This document shows positions 1-7,798 of a stretch of DNA of 64,000 nucleotides, one piece after another. Under the pieces are notes generated by a model. It saw only the letters and a program-made list of their open reading frames with translations, ran no database searches and had not been told where the DNA came from. Source of the stretch: Anaerosporobacter faecicola (GTDB lineage: Bacteria > Bacillota > Clostridia > Lachnospirales > Lachnospiraceae); contig NZ_JAAQRO010000030.1 in the NCBI RefSeq assembly GCF_012070565.1, forward strand, positions 248,001-312,000, given 5' to 3'. A program made the translations under genes and the position numbers. The number at the start of each line of letters is the position of its first letter. The stretch's first letter is position 1.

Positions 1-1461
1 AAAGAAATCATGTTGGATCATGCACAGGCAATCCTTCAATACTATGCAGGGGACGGCTGGTACCGTGATGGTCATTCCTTTGATTACTACTCTGCATGGG
101 CATTCAATGTATATGCACCACTTTGGAACATCTGGTATGGATATGAGAATGAACCATTTATTGCGAAGCAATTTGAAGAAAACTCCAATAAATTAATGGA
201 AACATACGCTGATTACTTTGATAGAGACGGCTTTACGAACATGTGGGGTAGAAGTAATATATATCGAAATGCTGCGACTAGTGCATTTGGTGCCAATCTA
301 TATCTGAACAATTCCAAGGTAGATCCTGGTGTTGCTAGACGTGTATGCTCTGGTTCTTTATTGCAGTTTATGACAAGAGATGATTTCTTGTATGAAGGAA
401 TTCCAACCTTAGGATTTTATGGTCAATTCTCACCACTGGTTCAGGGATATTCTTGTGCAGAATCTCCTTTCTGGCTTGGAAAAGCGTTTCTATGTCTTCA
501 TTTACCAGCAGAGCATCCATTCTGGACAGCAACAGAGAAGAATGGAACGTGGGATACCTTAAAACCAAAGGAAGTAAAACAAACGGTATTAGATGGACCA
601 GCATTATGTTTCTCTAATCATGAAGCCAACGGAGAAACCATTCTTCGTACAGGTAAGATCGTTAAGACAAAAGAAGATAAGCATGGTATGTGGAACTATT
701 CCAAACTGTCCTTCAATACCAAGTATCCTTGGGAAGCAGAACCAGTGTTTACGAAGGAGGATGGAAAGCTTGTAAGTGGTGAATTGGATTCCCAACAGTA
801 CGTATTAAAAGATACTACTAGTGGAGAGATTCAAAGAGCTAACGTGACATTCTGGAGCGGGGAAAAAGATGATGTACTGTATCGTAGACAATTCTTTAAT
901 TACAATTTGGAAACAGAATGTCATTGGATGCAGGCATTGAATTTGGCTGACTTTACCGTACCTTATGGTATTATGCGTGTGGATAAGATTCGTCTGTTCA
1001 AACGTCCGATATCCCTATCACTTGGTGCATATGGTTTCCCTGATAATGGTACGAAAATCAACGTTGTAGAGCAAGGCAATGCAAAGGCAATTATACTAAA
1101 AGGAACGGATCACACAGGAAAAGAACGTCAGTTAGCAATGACCATCTATGATGGCTGGAGTGAACTTAATTATGTGAGAAGTACAGGAACGAATCCGGAT
1201 TCACAGAATTCAATCATTGTATATGCTTATACAGAACGCACGAAACAATATGGTGGGAATGAACCTTATATTCTAATTTCACAAGTTATTACAAAAGAAA
1301 GCCATGAAGATTTCACTGATGACGAAATCTTCCCAATCAAAGAGGTTATATATGAAGATACCAACAAGGTTGGAGCATATGGAACGACCATCATTACGAT
1401 GAAAGATGGCAGTAGCAAAAAGATCAATTATGAACAAATGGAAGCAAAGATGATGCTATAG
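1..1461 (+). CDS. DUF2264 family protein, 3' part (5' end outside window)
   Basis: The reading frame is open from the first base, so the N-terminus lies outside the window; 486 codons are visible. The sequence is rich in Trp, Tyr and Gly, with a stretch (GDGWYRDGHSFDYYSAWAF) typical of DUF2264 proteins, which fold as (alpha/alpha)6 barrels related to unsaturated-uronidase type glycoside hydrolases. The second half looks beta-rich. A cytoplasmic role in degrading plant or host uronic-acid glycans is inferred from the fold only, and the true substrate cannot be read from the sequence. A strong terminator follows directly, so this is the last gene of its unit. Confidence 0.75.
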   Translation, partial: KEIMLDHAQAILQYYAGDGWYRDGHSFDYYSAWAFNVYAPLWNIWYGYENEPFIAKQFEENSNKLMETYADYFDRDGFTNMWGRSNIYRNAATSAFGANLYLNNSKVDPGVARRVCSGSLLQFMTRDDFLYEGIPTLGFYGQFSPLVQGYSCAESPFWLGKAFLCLHLPAEHPFWTATEKNGTWDTLKPKEVKQTVLDGPALCFSNHEANGETILRTGKIVKTKEDKHGMWNYSKLSFNTKYPWEAEPVFTKEDGKLVSGELDSQQYVLKDTTSGEIQRANVTFWSGEKDDVLYRRQFFNYNLETECHWMQALNLADFTVPYGIMRVDKIRLFKRPISLSLGAYGFPDNGTKINVVEQGNAKAIILKGTDHTGKERQLAMTIYDGWSELNYVRSTGTNPDSQNSIIVYAYTERTKQYGGNEPYILISQVITKESHEDFTDDEIFPIKEVIYEDTNKVGAYGTTIITMKDGSSKKINYEQMEAKMML

Positions 1462-1478
1462 GCAGAAACGTTGTTTTT

Positions 1479-1532
1479 ATATCGCATAGAGGAATATCCC
1501 TAAGGGGGTAGGAAACTATGCGATATTTTTTT
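1479..1532 (+). terminator. Rho-independent terminator after DUF2264 gene
   Basis: An 11-bp perfect stem (ATATCGCATAG with CTATGCGATAT) encloses a loop of about 26 nt and is followed by a run of seven T. Confidence 0.85.
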
Positions 1533-1533
1533 A

Positions 1534-1544
1534 TGTAAGTTACA
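1534..1544. promoter_or_regulatory. Possible HxlR operator
   Basis: TGTAAGTTACA is an 11-bp palindrome about 90 bases upstream of the HxlR-type regulator and just before a TATAAT box (around 1572). HxlR proteins bind short GTAA/TTAC dyads and often control themselves, so autoregulation is a reasonable inference. Confidence 0.3.
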
Positions 1545-1632
1545 TTTATTCAGTATGTTTGTTCCATATGGTATAATCGAATTAAAAAGGGCAGGAATAC
1601 CATTTATCAAATAGAAGGGAGATTTAGTAATT

Positions 1633-1962
1633 ATGAAAATGAGATCGGAGTATACATGTCCATTAGAAATGACACATGATATCATTCGTGGAAAATGGAA
1701 ACCAATCATTATGTGGCAATTGAGTAAGGATAAACAATCTTTATCTGGATTAAAGCGGGAAATCAAGGGAATTAGTCAGAAGATGCTGCTTCAAAATTTG
1801 GGGGAGCTGATGGAATATGGGATTGTTGAAAAACATTCTTTTGAAGGATATCCCTTACACGTGGAGTATTATTTGACAGAGCGAGGAAAGGAACTATTTG
1901 AGGCGGTTACAATCATGCAGAATGTTGGAATAGCAATCATGAAGGAAGACCAAGGATCATAG
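1633..1962 (+). CDS. HxlR family winged-helix transcriptional regulator
   Basis: A protein of 109 residues, the normal length for the HxlR/MarR-like family. The N-terminus carries the family's conserved cysteine (YTCPLEMTHDII) and the GKWKPIIMWQL segment, followed by the recognition helix region (GISQKMLLQNLGELMEYGIV) and a wing ending in YLTERGKELFEAV. The single N-terminal Cys is often a redox or electrophile sensor in this family. The ATG has a GAAGGGAGA ribosome binding site 11 bases upstream. The next gene encodes a flavin-binding stress protein on the same strand 73 bases away, a frequent partner and likely target. Confidence 0.9.
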   Translation: MKMRSEYTCPLEMTHDIIRGKWKPIIMWQLSKDKQSLSGLKREIKGISQKMLLQNLGELMEYGIVEKHSFEGYPLHVEYYLTERGKELFEAVTIMQNVGIAIMKEDQGS

Positions 1963-2035
1963 TTACAAAAAAGTGGGTAATGGTCGAAATGATTAAGTAG
2001 GTGTACACTTGAACTAAGAAAGAGAGGTGGAAGTT

Positions 2036-2461
2036 ATGCGTGACAAAGAAAAAACAGTAGGAAATCTGATCGACAAACAGAGTGTAGCGTATATCAGCTC
2101 AGTAGATGAAGAAGGGTTCCCTAATACAAAAGCCATGTTAGCGCCAAGAAAAAGAGAAGGATTACATACTTTTTATTTCACTACCAATACTTCGTCCATG
2201 AGAGTAGCTCAATACCAGGACAATAACAAAGCTTGTATCTATTTTTGTGACAAGCGTTTCTTTCGTGGAGTAATGCTTGTTGGTACAATGGAAGTCCTTC
2301 AAGATCAAGAAAGTAAAGAGTTGATCTGGCAGGAAGGAGATACGATGTATTATCCAAAAGGGGTAACGGACCCGGATTACTGTGTTTTACGTTTTACTGC
2401 GGTAAAAGGACGGTTTTATAGTAATTTTAAGTCGGAGAGTTTTGAAGTAGACATCAAGTAG
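2036..2461 (+). CDS. Pyridoxamine 5'-phosphate oxidase family protein (general stress protein 26-like)
   Basis: A protein of 141 residues with the split-barrel flavin-binding fold of the PNPOx-like family: an N-terminal helix (VGNLIDKQSVAYISSVDEEG), a conserved FTTNTSS strand and an ACIYFCD strand. These proteins bind FMN or related cofactors; true pyridoxamine oxidase activity is unlikely because the full PNPOx C-terminal domain is missing. I start at the ATG at 2036, which has GAGAGGTGG just upstream, rather than the in-frame GTG at 2027 that forms part of that ribosome binding site. It probably belongs with the upstream HxlR regulator. Confidence 0.85.
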   Translation: MRDKEKTVGNLIDKQSVAYISSVDEEGFPNTKAMLAPRKREGLHTFYFTTNTSSMRVAQYQDNNKACIYFCDKRFFRGVMLVGTMEVLQDQESKELIWQEGDTMYYPKGVTDPDYCVLRFTAVKGRFYSNFKSESFEVDIK

Positions 2462-2537
2462 TTTGTTGGAACCTCCTTCTACCCATAGTCGTCTAATTAG
2501 TAGTACAATAAATGATAGGGAATAAGGAGGTATTTCT

Positions 2538-3008
2538 ATGAAACGAACAAGGGAGCAACAGGATCAAAAAAATAAAGCGCGTTGTAAGTCTATGAAAGAA
2601 GTCCGCTATAAAATGGCAGCAGAATTAGGAATAAAGATGGAACAGAGAGAATGTCCTTACGAGGGATTCTGTACGGGAACTTGTCCAGCATGCCAGAAAG
2701 AAGAAGAGATGCTTAATGAAGCAATTAAGAAACAGAGACGTGTGGCAAATCAATGGAAAAAGAAAACCGCTTTAGCAGGTATATTAGCGGCTTCCACTAT
2801 CACCATGACGTCTTGTAATTGGTTTGAGAACAAGGATATTGGAGGAAAACCAAACGAAAATATTGAAGACATCAGTGGAAATATGGAGTGGTATGGTGAT
2901 GAGGAAGAACCAACCCCAACGAATTCAGATATGGAAGATGACACGGACGAGTTAAATTCCGATAAGGAAAGTGAGGCAAATGAAACGACATCAAATGATG
3001 GTAACTAA
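2538..3008 (+). CDS. Cys-cluster protein with hydrophobic segment and acidic tail, partner of a radical SAM enzyme
   Basis: A protein of 156 residues in three parts. The basic N-terminal part holds a clustered cysteine motif (CPYEGFCTGTCPAC, about residues 37-50) that looks able to bind metal or an Fe-S cluster. A hydrophobic stretch (ALAGILAASTITMTSC, about residues 76-91) ends in Cys and could be a membrane anchor, although it is too far from the N-terminus for a normal lipobox. The last 60 residues are acidic and low in complexity. Similar proteins with a CxxxGxCxGTCPxC motif sit beside minimal radical SAM genes in gut Firmicutes and Bacteroidetes, from memory. Function is unknown; precursor peptide or electron donor are both possible. 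AAGGAGG precedes the ATG. Confidence 0.65.
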   Translation: MKRTREQQDQKNKARCKSMKEVRYKMAAELGIKMEQRECPYEGFCTGTCPACQKEEEMLNEAIKKQRRVANQWKKKTALAGILAASTITMTSCNWFENKDIGGKPNENIEDISGNMEWYGDEEEPTPTNSDMEDDTDELNSDKESEANETTSNDGN

Positions 3009-3159
3009 CTAGATAAATGATATAACAACAAATTTGGTGATGAAACTAGGCAAATGAACAATACTAAATTTGGTGATGAAACTACTAGATAAACGAGCGA
3101 CACCAAATATTGGTAATGAAACTAGGCCAATGAAACAACAACATATATTGAGGAGGAAA
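2973..3159 (+). repeat. Degenerate 37-39 bp tandem repeat, about five copies
   Basis: Copies start near 2973, 3009, 3046, 3085 and 3122. Each begins CTAG(A/G)(T/C)(A/C)AA and ends with a form of AAATTTGGTGATGAAA. The first copy encodes the last residues of the Cys-cluster protein and the rest lie after its stop codon. Unit lengths of 37-39 bases do not keep one frame, so the array no longer reads as protein. Confidence 0.7.
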
Positions 3160-3215
3160 CGGAGACTGAGATAAGTCAAAGTGAGTGCATCTTCAAAGGG
3201 AAATTAGGTGAGGTT

Positions 3216-3824
3216 ATGAAAATCTGTGGAATAAACCGTCATCGGAAGGATACGGATGGCGTTGGAATTACATCTTTGGTTGCGTTGCCAGGTTGTCCAC
3301 TGTCCTGTAAGTATTGTATAAACAAAGAGTTATTGACACAAACGGATCGGATCATTACGATGCAAGAGGAAGAGTTGGTGGAGAAGTTATCCATCGATCA
3401 TAGTTATTTTGTGTATACCAATGGAGGGATTACCTTTGGTGGTGGAGAACCACTTTTACAATGGGAGAGTTTAGCTCGATTTGCGAAACTTTGTCCAAAA
3501 GAGTGGAATTTGACAATTGAAACGTCACTTAATGTTCCTGAGGAATATCTGCGTCCTTTGCTACAGTTTCCATTTTCCTTTATTGTTGATACGAAATCCA
3601 TGGATTCCAAAGTTTATGAAAGCTATACAGGAGAAACGAATCGAACAGTACATAAAAATCTACAATTGATCAAAGAACTGGTTTCGCCAGAATGCTATGC
3701 CATTAAAGTACCAATCATCCCAGAATATGCGGATGAGATATCGCAACAATATTCTATTGAGCAATTGGTGTTAATGGGGTTTGATCGAGAGACGATCGTT
3801 CCATTTACGTATTTGCAACTGTAG
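3216..3824 (+). CDS. Minimal radical SAM protein (PFL-activase-like)
   Basis: A protein of 202 residues with the radical SAM signature CPLSCKYC (CxxxCxxC, about residues 28-35) near the N-terminus, then GGITFGGGEPLLQW, the SAM-binding glycine motif, and an ETSLNVP strand followed by FIVDTKSMD, as in glycine-radical activating enzymes. It has no ferredoxin insert and no SPASM domain, so it is a compact catalytic core. The GGTGAGG ribosome binding site supports the ATG at 3216. It lies 207 bases after the Cys-cluster gene, with only the repeat array and spacer between, suggesting a two-gene unit. The reading frame continues for 33 sense codons after its amber stop. Confidence 0.85.
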   Translation: MKICGINRHRKDTDGVGITSLVALPGCPLSCKYCINKELLTQTDRIITMQEEELVEKLSIDHSYFVYTNGGITFGGGEPLLQWESLARFAKLCPKEWNLTIETSLNVPEEYLRPLLQFPFSFIVDTKSMDSKVYESYTGETNRTVHKNLQLIKELVSPECYAIKVPIIPEYADEISQQYSIEQLVLMGFDRETIVPFTYLQL

Positions 3825-3922
3825 GGTGAAGTGAGTAGGTTTACAGAAGCGGATAAGATGTCACATATTCGATTGTTTGAAAGATGGGTATTAAAAAAAG
3901 TACAACATAAAAGAAAATCCCC

Positions 3923-3951
3923 TTGACAAAGAAAAAAGCAAGTGCTATACT
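3923..3951 (+). promoter_or_regulatory. Sigma-A promoter of the T-box transcript
   Basis: TTGACA (3923-3928) and TATACT (3946-3951) are separated by exactly 17 bases. Transcription would start near 3958, just before Stem I of the T-box. Confidence 0.85.
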
Positions 3952-3957
3952 TCAAAA

Positions 3958-4253
3958 AAATTGATGAAAAGGCTAGGAAGAGAAGAGTACTCTTATGGAA
4001 TGTTCAAAGAGAGCTTGCATTTGGTGAAAGCAAGTAACAGAAGTAAGAAGAAACAAGGCTTGGAGCCGCATACGGATCATTGTTACTTGGTACAATGTGA
4101 TGCTATGACGTTTGTCCCCGTTACCGGACTAGAGTATGAACCAATTTTGGGAGTACTTAATGAGACTTTCTCAGTGATGGGAAAGTGAAATAGGGTGGTA
4201 CCGCGATGATAGTCGCCCCTTGGAATAACTATTATTTCAGGGGGTGTTTTTTT
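3958..4253 (+). ncRNA. T-box leader controlling a MetRS-like gene
   Basis: Stem I is closed by GGCT (3971-3974) with AGCC (4064-4067) and has the AGAGAG and TTGGTG distal elements (4008-4025). The T-box sequence AGGGTGGTACCGCG is at 4192-4205. A 15-bp terminator stem (4214-4246) with a T tract ends at the start codon. The specifier loop shows AGTA (3986-3989) opposite GAAA (4050-4053). By comparison with the glyQS leader the specifier would be CAA at 4054-4056, or AAG at 4055-4057; no ATG is at that place. The terminator's 3' arm contains AGGGGG, the ribosome binding site of the gene. Confidence 0.93.
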
Positions 4254-6227
4254 ATGTTCTCAAAGAAGATTATGCCAGGAGAACGACCATGTTTTCCTAA
4301 GAAAGCTGTGATTACTGCAGGAATGCCATATGGCAATAAAAAACTACATTTTGGTCATGTAGGTGGAATGTTCGTGCATGCGGATATATTTGCACGTTTT
4401 TTACGAGACCGAATTGGAAAAGACAATGTGATTTTTGTGTCAGGTACCGATTGTTACGGTTCTCCAATCCTAGAGAGCTATCGGAAATTAAAAGAAGCTG
4501 GGTATGAAGGCACAATTGAAGAGTATGTGCAACAAAATCATGAAAGCCAGAAGGAAACATTGAAACAATATGAGATTAGTCCAAATCTATTCGGTGCATC
4601 AGCGCTTGGGCGAACTGGAGAGATTCATCAAGAGGTTTCTTCTACAGTCTTTAAGAAATTATACGATCATGGTTATATAAAGCAATATTCTACACCACAA
4701 TTCTATGACGAAGAATTGGGCGTCTATCTCAATGGACGTCAGGTAGTAGGAAAATGTCCAATCGCTGGGTGTACATCGGAACATGCATATGCCGATGAAT
4801 GCTCCCTTGGCCATCAATATATGCCAAATGAACTGATCAATCCGATATCCGTATTGTCTGGGAAAAAGCCAGCATTTCGTGATGTTACAAATTGGTATTT
4901 TGTCTTGGAAGACTGTATCGACGAATTGAAGGAACAGGTAGTATTCTTAAAGAAGAATACCAATACTCGTAAATACGAACTAAATATCATTGAGGAATTC
5001 TTAAAAAAACCGTTAGTCCATGTTCCGAAAAAATACATTGAAGATCTCCCTTCATTAGAATCAAAATTACCAGCTCATGAGACAACGGATGAGGAGAAGA
5101 AAAAGTCAGTAACCTTTGCATTCGATTCTCTAGAGCTACGAGATGAAGCAAAGAAAGTATTAGAAGAGATGGGAATCCATTATACGGCTGGCAAGACATT
5201 GGTACCATTCCGTTTATCTGGCAATGTAGAATGGGGCGTTAAGGTGCCTGATATGGAAGAGGTAACCGATCTTACTTTCTGGGTATGGCCAGAATCCTTG
5301 TGGGCACCAATTTCCTTTACCCAGGCTTATCTGGAATCCATAGGTCATGATCGGGCTGAGTGGAAAGACTGGTGGAATGGAGACGATTCCTTAGTATATC
5401 AGTTTATCGGAGAAGATAATATCTATTTCTATGCGATTGCAGAGATGGGGTTATTCGGTGGGCTACGCGATGAACAATGCGATATGAAATATCCACATAT
5501 TATTGCAAACCGTCATATTCTATTTATGGATACCAAAGCAAGTAGCAGTTCAGAGATTAAGCCACCAATGGCAGATGAATTGTTGGAATTCTATACACCG
5601 GAACAACTTCGTATGCATTTTATGAGTCTGGGGCTTTCTTCTAAGAGTACGGGCTTCAAACCACAAGTATATATGAAAGAAGAGGAGAGAGTTGGAGTGG
5701 ATATGGTCTTAAAAGATGGAAATCTGTTGACCAATGTATTCAATCGACTGATCCGTTCGTGCTTCTATACGACCCAATCGTATTATGATGGCATCATTCC
5801 TACTGGGGAAGTGAGCGAAAAGATTCAAGATTTGGTGAAGGAAAAAGTTCTGGAATATGAAAGACAGATGTATAATCATGAATTCCATCGAATCTCTTAT
5901 GTGCTAGATGAGTATATTCGTGAAATTAATAAATATTGGGTAAATCAAATCCGTGTAGCAGATCAGGAGAACAACGATGAAATCCGAAAACAAGTTCTTG
6001 TTGATTGTTTCTATGCTTGTAAGGTTATGGCAATTCTAGTTCATCCAATTGCACCAACAGGATGTGAATTGTTCCGGGAATACCTGAATGTTGGGGAAGA
6101 GCTGTGGAATTGGGAGTATATCTTTGAACCACTTGCATACTATACCGGGGATTTATCAAAGCATACGATGAAATTCCTAGAACCACGTGTTGATTTCTTT
6201 GCGAAGTTGGAAAGTCAATTTAAATAA
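4254..6227 (+). CDS. Methionyl-tRNA synthetase-like class I aminoacyl-tRNA ligase, divergent
   Basis: A protein of 657 residues with MetRS architecture: HIGH motif as HFGH (32-35), a zinc-finger-like CPIAGC...C region, a VWPESLW segment in place of the usual VWFDAPIGY, and a helical C-terminal anticodon-binding domain. Two features are unusual. The KMSKS loop reads KASSSS (428-433), losing the second lysine, and the methionine pocket differs: GMPYGN for ALPYAN, and NIYFYA where IVYFHS is usual. It may be a paralogue with altered activity or amino-acid choice rather than the housekeeping enzyme. I start at the ATG directly after the terminator T tract because AGGGGG lies 10 bases upstream; an upstream ATG at 4206 lies inside the T-box element. 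Confidence 0.8.
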   Translation: MFSKKIMPGERPCFPKKAVITAGMPYGNKKLHFGHVGGMFVHADIFARFLRDRIGKDNVIFVSGTDCYGSPILESYRKLKEAGYEGTIEEYVQQNHESQKETLKQYEISPNLFGASALGRTGEIHQEVSSTVFKKLYDHGYIKQYSTPQFYDEELGVYLNGRQVVGKCPIAGCTSEHAYADECSLGHQYMPNELINPISVLSGKKPAFRDVTNWYFVLEDCIDELKEQVVFLKKNTNTRKYELNIIEEFLKKPLVHVPKKYIEDLPSLESKLPAHETTDEEKKKSVTFAFDSLELRDEAKKVLEEMGIHYTAGKTLVPFRLSGNVEWGVKVPDMEEVTDLTFWVWPESLWAPISFTQAYLESIGHDRAEWKDWWNGDDSLVYQFIGEDNIYFYAIAEMGLFGGLRDEQCDMKYPHIIANRHILFMDTKASSSSEIKPPMADELLEFYTPEQLRMHFMSLGLSSKSTGFKPQVYMKEEERVGVDMVLKDGNLLTNVFNRLIRSCFYTTQSYYDGIIPTGEVSEKIQDLVKEKVLEYERQMYNHEFHRISYVLDEYIREINKYWVNQIRVADQENNDEIRKQVLVDCFYACKVMAILVHPIAPTGCELFREYLNVGEELWNWEYIFEPLAYYTGDLSKHTMKFLEPRVDFFAKLESQFK

Positions 6228-6283
6228 AATGACGGCTGTATGAAGTAAGAAAATCCAATCATAAAGTATGTAATTAAGCAACT

Positions 6284-6318
6284 CAAGTAACAGTTGAGAC
6301 AATCTCAATTGCTACTTG
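6284..6318. repeat. 16-bp inverted repeat with 3-nt loop
   Basis: CAAGTAACAGTTGAGA and TCTCAATTGCTACTTG pair over 16 positions with two G-U pairs around a CAA loop. A short T run appears only about 15 bases later, so it may be a weak terminator of the MetRS-like gene or an operator of the XRE gene. Confidence 0.5.
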
Positions 6319-6424
6319 CTAGTAACTTCTGTGATTTTTGCTATTCTATAGATGTAAAAACGATTGGTTTTCTAGAAACGTTCGGAATAATTACATTACT
6401 TGTAAAGGAAAGAGGTTGATTGGA

Positions 6425-7075
6425 ATGTTTAACACGCAATATACCGCAATGAAACTAAAAGAGAAGAGAGTACAAAAGAATCTTACACAGATGCAAGTAG
6501 CAGATTATATGGGGGTAAGTTATCAGGCTGTATCCAATTGGGAACGTGGTAATTCTATGCCTGACATAGCAAAGTTAGATGAGTTATGTCAGTATCTAGA
6601 TTGTACGCTGCAAGAATTATTAGGAAGTAGTAAAGAAACGGAACTGGTTGAACAATTCATGGAGCATAAGGAAACTTTGAATATGGAAAAGATAGCAATT
6701 CGTGATGTGATTGCTATCCTACCCCTTATAAAGCCAGAGACATTGACCACATATCTAGAGAATAGACCACAACAAGAAGAGATAACAATAGATGAATATA
6801 AGCAGTTGGCACCGTTTATCTCCCGAACACTTGCCAATCAGTTTTCGCAGCGTATTAAGCAAATTGATCGTATTAATCAGTTAATAGCAGTTGCACCGTT
6901 TATTGATCGGGAGTATTTGGACCGCTTGGTTGATCCGATCTTATCACAAGAGATAGAGAAAGACTGGGAGCAATTATATCCGTTCTTGACAAAAGAGAAA
7001 ATAGCAAAGATAGCGGAGAAGGTTGTTGAGACAAAAGATTTACGGAAGATTTCAAGAGTTGTACCATTTTTATAG
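6425..7075 (+). CDS. XRE family regulator with helical C-terminal repeats
   Basis: A protein of 216 residues. Residues 9-65 form a Cro/C1-type helix-turn-helix (VQKNLTQMQVADYMGVSYQ followed by AVSNWERGNSMPD). The C-terminal two thirds carry a recurring short motif, LPLI, APFI, APFI, YPFL and VPFL, each followed by a charged helix at intervals of about 25-30 residues, which suggests a small helical repeat domain for protein contacts. The target is unknown. I chose the ATG at 6425 (GGAAAGAGG eight bases upstream) over an in-frame TTG at 6338. The gene stands alone between a hairpin and a strong terminator. Confidence 0.85.
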   Translation: MFNTQYTAMKLKEKRVQKNLTQMQVADYMGVSYQAVSNWERGNSMPDIAKLDELCQYLDCTLQELLGSSKETELVEQFMEHKETLNMEKIAIRDVIAILPLIKPETLTTYLENRPQQEEITIDEYKQLAPFISRTLANQFSQRIKQIDRINQLIAVAPFIDREYLDRLVDPILSQEIEKDWEQLYPFLTKEKIAKIAEKVVETKDLRKISRVVPFL

Positions 7076-7116
7076 GAGTAAGCAGTGGTGTATAAAGTAT
7101 TTGTAATATACATCGG

Positions 7117-7167
7117 AAAAAGCGTTGTGTAAGGAGAATATCATAACTCCTTCACAACGCTTTTTCT
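7117..7167. terminator. Strong bidirectional-looking terminator
   Basis: AAAAAGCGTTGTG and its exact complement flank a second stem AAGGAG/CTCCTT around a short loop, followed by TTTTTCTTT. A leading A5 run would also serve the other strand. Confidence 0.88.
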
Positions 7168-7798
7168 TTATGTGCCCTTGCAGCGCACCTTTCCAATGGA
7201 TGAAAGTGTCGAATCCGCCCGGTAGTAGGAAGATTATAGAAAAAGGCAAGGGGCGCTGTGGAATTGTTCCATTTTATAATCAATATATTATCAGAATAAG
7301 TATGCAATTATAATGAAATTTGTCTCGTTATTGGAAAAAAATTGTTATTTTTGAAGATTTGGATTGAATTATTTAGGTACATATGGTACTATTTTTGTAT
7401 AAGAAAGATAAGTATAACTCAAATAATGATTCATCTAAATGAAACAACTATACTTGACACAAAGGAGGTTTATTCTTTAACAACGGTTAACTCACAACTC
7501 ATGATCGCATAGCAGCTCTCTTTTTACAGGTAAGGGCATACATGTACATATTAAATTTGGTAAGATTAATAGTTGCAGATGTTTTTTATTATTAATCTAG
7601 TTACATATTGTATTAAAATACATAACAATTTTTATTACGAGGGGAAAATTAAGAATATATCTAGGAGAACTTGAAACTATATAACCAAATATTTTTTTAA
7701 GAAATCTATTATTTAAAAGTACATACTAAATATTAGAGCGTGATCAAGGGTTGAAAGAAAAGGTGATTAATAATCAAGAATGAAAGGGGTAACGTGTA
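7168..7798 (+). other. Intergenic region and long leader of the surface protein gene
   Basis: I see no gene here. A promoter-like TTGAAT (7364-7369), 17-base spacer, TACTAT (7387-7392) would give a 5' leader of about 400 bases. The leader has AAAGGAGG at 7461-7468 without a good start codon close by. I did not recognise any known riboswitch. The 7170-7270 part has CAGCGC and GCGCTG inverted pieces and slightly higher G+C, perhaps gene debris. Confidence 0.4.

Noticed and set aside
7125-7313. A 62-codon frame after the XRE gene
   Set aside because: It starts within the terminator hairpin and its protein has no recognisable feature.
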